Positions 10,117 to 11,690 of a stretch of DNA of 11,690 nucleotides are shown in pieces. A program made the translations under genes and the position numbers. The stretch lies in NCBI GenBank assembly GCA_003156235.1, contig PMGP01000118.1, forward strand, positions 2,244 to 13,933, written 5' to 3'. Positions within the stretch are counted from its first letter, which is position 1; each line of letters begins with the position of its first letter. The notes under the pieces were generated by a model. The model saw only the letters and a program-made list of their open reading frames with translations, made no database searches and was not told the DNA's origin. Source of the DNA: Acidobacteriaceae bacterium (GTDB lineage: Bacteria; Acidobacteriota; Terriglobia; Terriglobales; Acidobacteriaceae).

Positions 10117-11439
10117 ATGAAGGCTGTTTTGCGTGTTGCAATCGCCGGGATGAGCGTTTTGGCGGCGGCAGGCGGCCTGGCTCAGCCGGCCGTGCAGGCG
10201 CCAATGGTAGGGGACTTTCAGGTCAAGGAAATCAACGTGGCGGAGATCGACACGTCGCATGTGAAGTTGATCGTGGACCTCACTTTGACCGCGACCCAGT
10301 CCGCGACCCTGGAGAACCTGCGACTTTTCTCGTTTCGCCTGAATGGCCAGCCGGTCTTCGCATCGCCATTGAACCAGGAGATAGTGATCAACAAGGGCAC
10401 AACGACGGCACTGCCTCCGATTTACATCACGGTGCTGTTTCGCGATTTGCGTACGACAGAGCCGCTGCGGCAAATGATCGAAAACCAGAGCGTCCGCATT
10501 GAGGGCGAACTGGTGGCGGACGTGCGGCTCACCTTGGTGGAGAAGCTGGCGCTGCACACCCAGCATCCGAGCGTGGAGATGGCTCTCAACCAGGACGTGC
10601 CGGTGACCCTGGGCGGCACGCCGCTGCAGCGGAATGTGGCGTTGTCCATCCTGAAGGTGATCGATACCGGGCTGAAGGCCAAAACCGTGGCGGACAAGTA
10701 CATTCCCGGCACGCAGCCCCAGTGGATTCGCGATCTAAAGGCCAATGCCCCGGCGAATCTGTTTGCGGTGGAATCGAGTTACACGCTGGCGAGGGGAGAT
10801 GCGAACTACCCTGTGACATCGGTCCATTTGGGCTTTCGCGTTCAACCCTCTCAAGTCGTGACTTTGGCTGAGGCCGAGGCGCCATGGAAGTACGATGCGG
10901 AGTTTCTGGGAGCGGTGCAATCGGGCGCGGCCAAGCTGGTGAAGCACAGCCTGGAGATTCAGCTTCGGCCCGTCGCTAAGGGCGATCCACTGCGGCTCGG
11001 CGACAAGGATTTTACCGTGGATATGCGCGGTGCTCCCGAGGAAGGCACACTGATAGCGACGAACGGCAAACACGGCAAGATGACGGTATTGCGCCGGGCA
11101 TCGCCCACCTCGCTGGCCCTTCTGACGCTTCATGCGCCTCCCGCGCCGCCTGCGCTGGCAGCAGCTTCAGCCGCGGTGGCAGCGCAGGACAGTTGGGAGC
11201 ATGTTGCCGTCTTTCGCCTGCGCCAGGATGCGGTGACCAGGCAGCCTTCGGTGGAGGTGCTGCAATTAGGAGCGCGCCGGAATGGGCTGGGGATTCAATT
11301 GAGCGAACCGGTGGATGGGGCGGTCTTCGGCTCGCCGATTGTGACGCCGGACGGGGTGATCGGGCTGGTTCAGGACGAGCAGACCGGGGCGTTTTTGCCA
11401 GCGGATTTGCTGGCGCCGGCGTCTGCGCCGGTGCAGTAG
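10117..11439 (+). CDS. Secreted protein of unknown function, LEA14/WHy-like N-terminal domain
   Basis: A 440-residue protein. ATG at 10117 follows GAAGGGG with good spacing. Residues 1-22 form a signal peptide (K2, R6, hydrophobic core, cleavage after GLA), so export is expected. Residues about 33-145 look like a single beta-sandwich of the LEA14/WHy kind: an initial FQVKEINVAEI strand, a central RLNGQPVF at 74-81, and a later SVRIEGELVADV strand. Residues 146-335 are not recognised. An Ala/Pro-rich linker (340-356) leads to a last section of about 80 residues. In it, VFGSPIVTPDGVIGLV (403-418) resembles the second-barrel loop of trypsin-like proteases, but phenylalanine replaces the nucleophilic serine. 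The gene is transcribed alone, away from the DUF4870 gene. The LEA-like assignment is tentative. Confidence 0.85.
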   Translation: MKAVLRVAIAGMSVLAAAGGLAQPAVQAPMVGDFQVKEINVAEIDTSHVKLIVDLTLTATQSATLENLRLFSFRLNGQPVFASPLNQEIVINKGTTTALPPIYITVLFRDLRTTEPLRQMIENQSVRIEGELVADVRLTLVEKLALHTQHPSVEMALNQDVPVTLGGTPLQRNVALSILKVIDTGLKAKTVADKYIPGTQPQWIRDLKANAPANLFAVESSYTLARGDANYPVTSVHLGFRVQPSQVVTLAEAEAPWKYDAEFLGAVQSGAAKLVKHSLEIQLRPVAKGDPLRLGDKDFTVDMRGAPEEGTLIATNGKHGKMTVLRRASPTSLALLTLHAPPAPPALAAASAAVAAQDSWEHVAVFRLRQDAVTRQPSVEVLQLGARRNGLGIQLSEPVDGAVFGSPIVTPDGVIGLVQDEQTGAFLPADLLAPASAPVQ

Positions 11440-11479
11440 AGTTTTTCACGGTGTAAGCAATGCGGAGTTCGTGGTCTCC

Positions 11480-11513
11480 CACCCCTGAATCAAAAAACGA
11501 TTCAAGGATGGGG
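11480..11513. repeat. Imperfect palindrome downstream of the secreted-protein gene
   Basis: TGAATC (11486-11491) pairs with GATTCA (11499-11504) around the loop AAAAAAC. Further out, CCCC (11482-11485) can pair with GGGG (11510-11513) after an asymmetric AGGAT bulge. It lies about 40 bases past the stop codon but has no T-run, so it is a poor intrinsic terminator. Its form (CCACCCC, A-rich loop, GGATGGGG) suggests a second dispersed repeat family. Confidence 0.5.
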
Positions 11514-11546
11514 CAACGGCGGATTGCAACTTATTGAAAGCACATT

Positions 11547-11616
11547 CCCTCAGGGGCTAAAGCCCGATTTGTTTTTGCAGCATTTGCGGCACGACTGAAG
11601 TCGTGCCCTGACACAA
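11547..11616 (+). repeat. Dispersed palindromic repeat, copy 2
   Basis: It aligns with 9216-9287 in the same orientation; both share CAGGGGCTAAAGCCC, ATTTGTTTT and TTTGCGGCACG. The second hairpin, GGCACGAC-TGAA-GTCGTGCC (11588-11607), is perfect over eight pairs. It differs from copy 1 by G/A and C/T changes on its two arms that keep or restore pairing. Confidence 0.8.
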
Positions 11617-11651
11617 TGCGGCTTTTTGAAATATGCTCTGGGAAACAGTGC

Positions 11652-11668
11652 AAAGCCGACGGCTTTTT
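11652..11668 (+). terminator. Terminator-like hairpin
   Basis: AAAGCC (11652-11657) pairs with GGCTTT (11661-11666) across a GAC loop, with a run of five T from 11664 to 11668. The stem is short and lies 213 bases after the nearest plus-strand stop. It could end that transcript, belong to the repeat cluster, or serve a gene outside the window. Confidence 0.4.
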
Positions 11669-11690
11669 CCTGTTCCCTGTTCCCTAATCC
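11669..11690. repeat. Heptanucleotide tandem repeat (CCTGTTC)n, cut by window edge
   Basis: CCTGTTC occurs twice (11669-11675, 11676-11682), followed by the variant CCTAATC (11683-11689) and a further C. The array may continue beyond the window. Short heptamer arrays in intergenic DNA resemble the STRR sequences of cyanobacteria; no function can be assigned. Confidence 0.6.

Larger units (their letters stand above)
11440..11690. other. Repeat- and hairpin-rich intergenic region
   Basis: No coding frame is supported in this right-hand end. It contains, in order, a hairpin at 11480-11513, a dispersed repeat copy at 11547-11616, a terminator-like hairpin at 11652-11668 and a heptanucleotide tandem repeat at the edge. 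This packing is typical of acidobacterial intergenic DNA. Confidence 0.6.

Noticed and set aside
10057..10566. 169-codon minus frame opposite the secreted-protein gene
   Set aside because: It is antisense to a gene with a signal peptide and a good ribosome binding site, and its own translation has no recognisable features.

Overview
The window most likely comes from an acidobacterium (Terriglobia type). This is inferred from gene content: an ECF sigma factor of the Sigma70_ECF/TIGR02999 kind joined to a transmembrane Ser/Thr kinase with kinesin-light-chain-like TPRs, a giant secreted NHL/YVTN/Ig-like protein, a DUF4870 protein, and dispersed palindromic intergenic repeats of the 'CAGGGGCTAAAGCCC' sort. 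The sequence is fairly GC rich and genes are well separated. No rRNA, complete tRNA, CRISPR array or intact transposase was seen.

Layout. Positions 1-4831 (minus) hold the N-terminal 1610 codons of a very large secreted protein: signal peptide, two six-bladed NHL propellers, HYDIN/choice-of-anchor-D-like beta-sandwich domains, a YVTN/YncE-like propeller, then Ig-like domains running off the left edge. After a 217-base gap come, in transcription order on the minus strand, an ECF sigma factor (8635-8033) and a Ser/Thr protein kinase with a TPR tail (8036-5049). They overlap in a GTGA stop/start junction. From about 8650 to 9444 there is no convincing gene; this stretch holds a short tandem repeat, a tRNA-Val-like 3' half, a dispersed repeat and a terminator. 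A small DUF4870 membrane protein (9804-9445, minus) and a secreted protein of unknown function (10117-11439, plus) diverge from a 312-base gap. The right end (11440-11690) is packed with hairpins, a second copy of the dispersed repeat and a heptanucleotide tandem repeat.

How the genes may work together. The sigma-kinase pair is the clearest functional unit. The kinase has its catalytic domain in the cytoplasm, one membrane span, and about eleven TPRs predicted outside the inner membrane. The sigma factor has threonine and neutral residues where most ECF sigmas carry an acidic motif in region 2.2. That pattern fits sigma activation by kinase phosphorylation instead of release from an anti-sigma factor, as described for the PknT-EcfP pair. 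The giant secreted protein follows the kinase on the same strand and could be an output or extracytoplasmic partner, but only position supports this.
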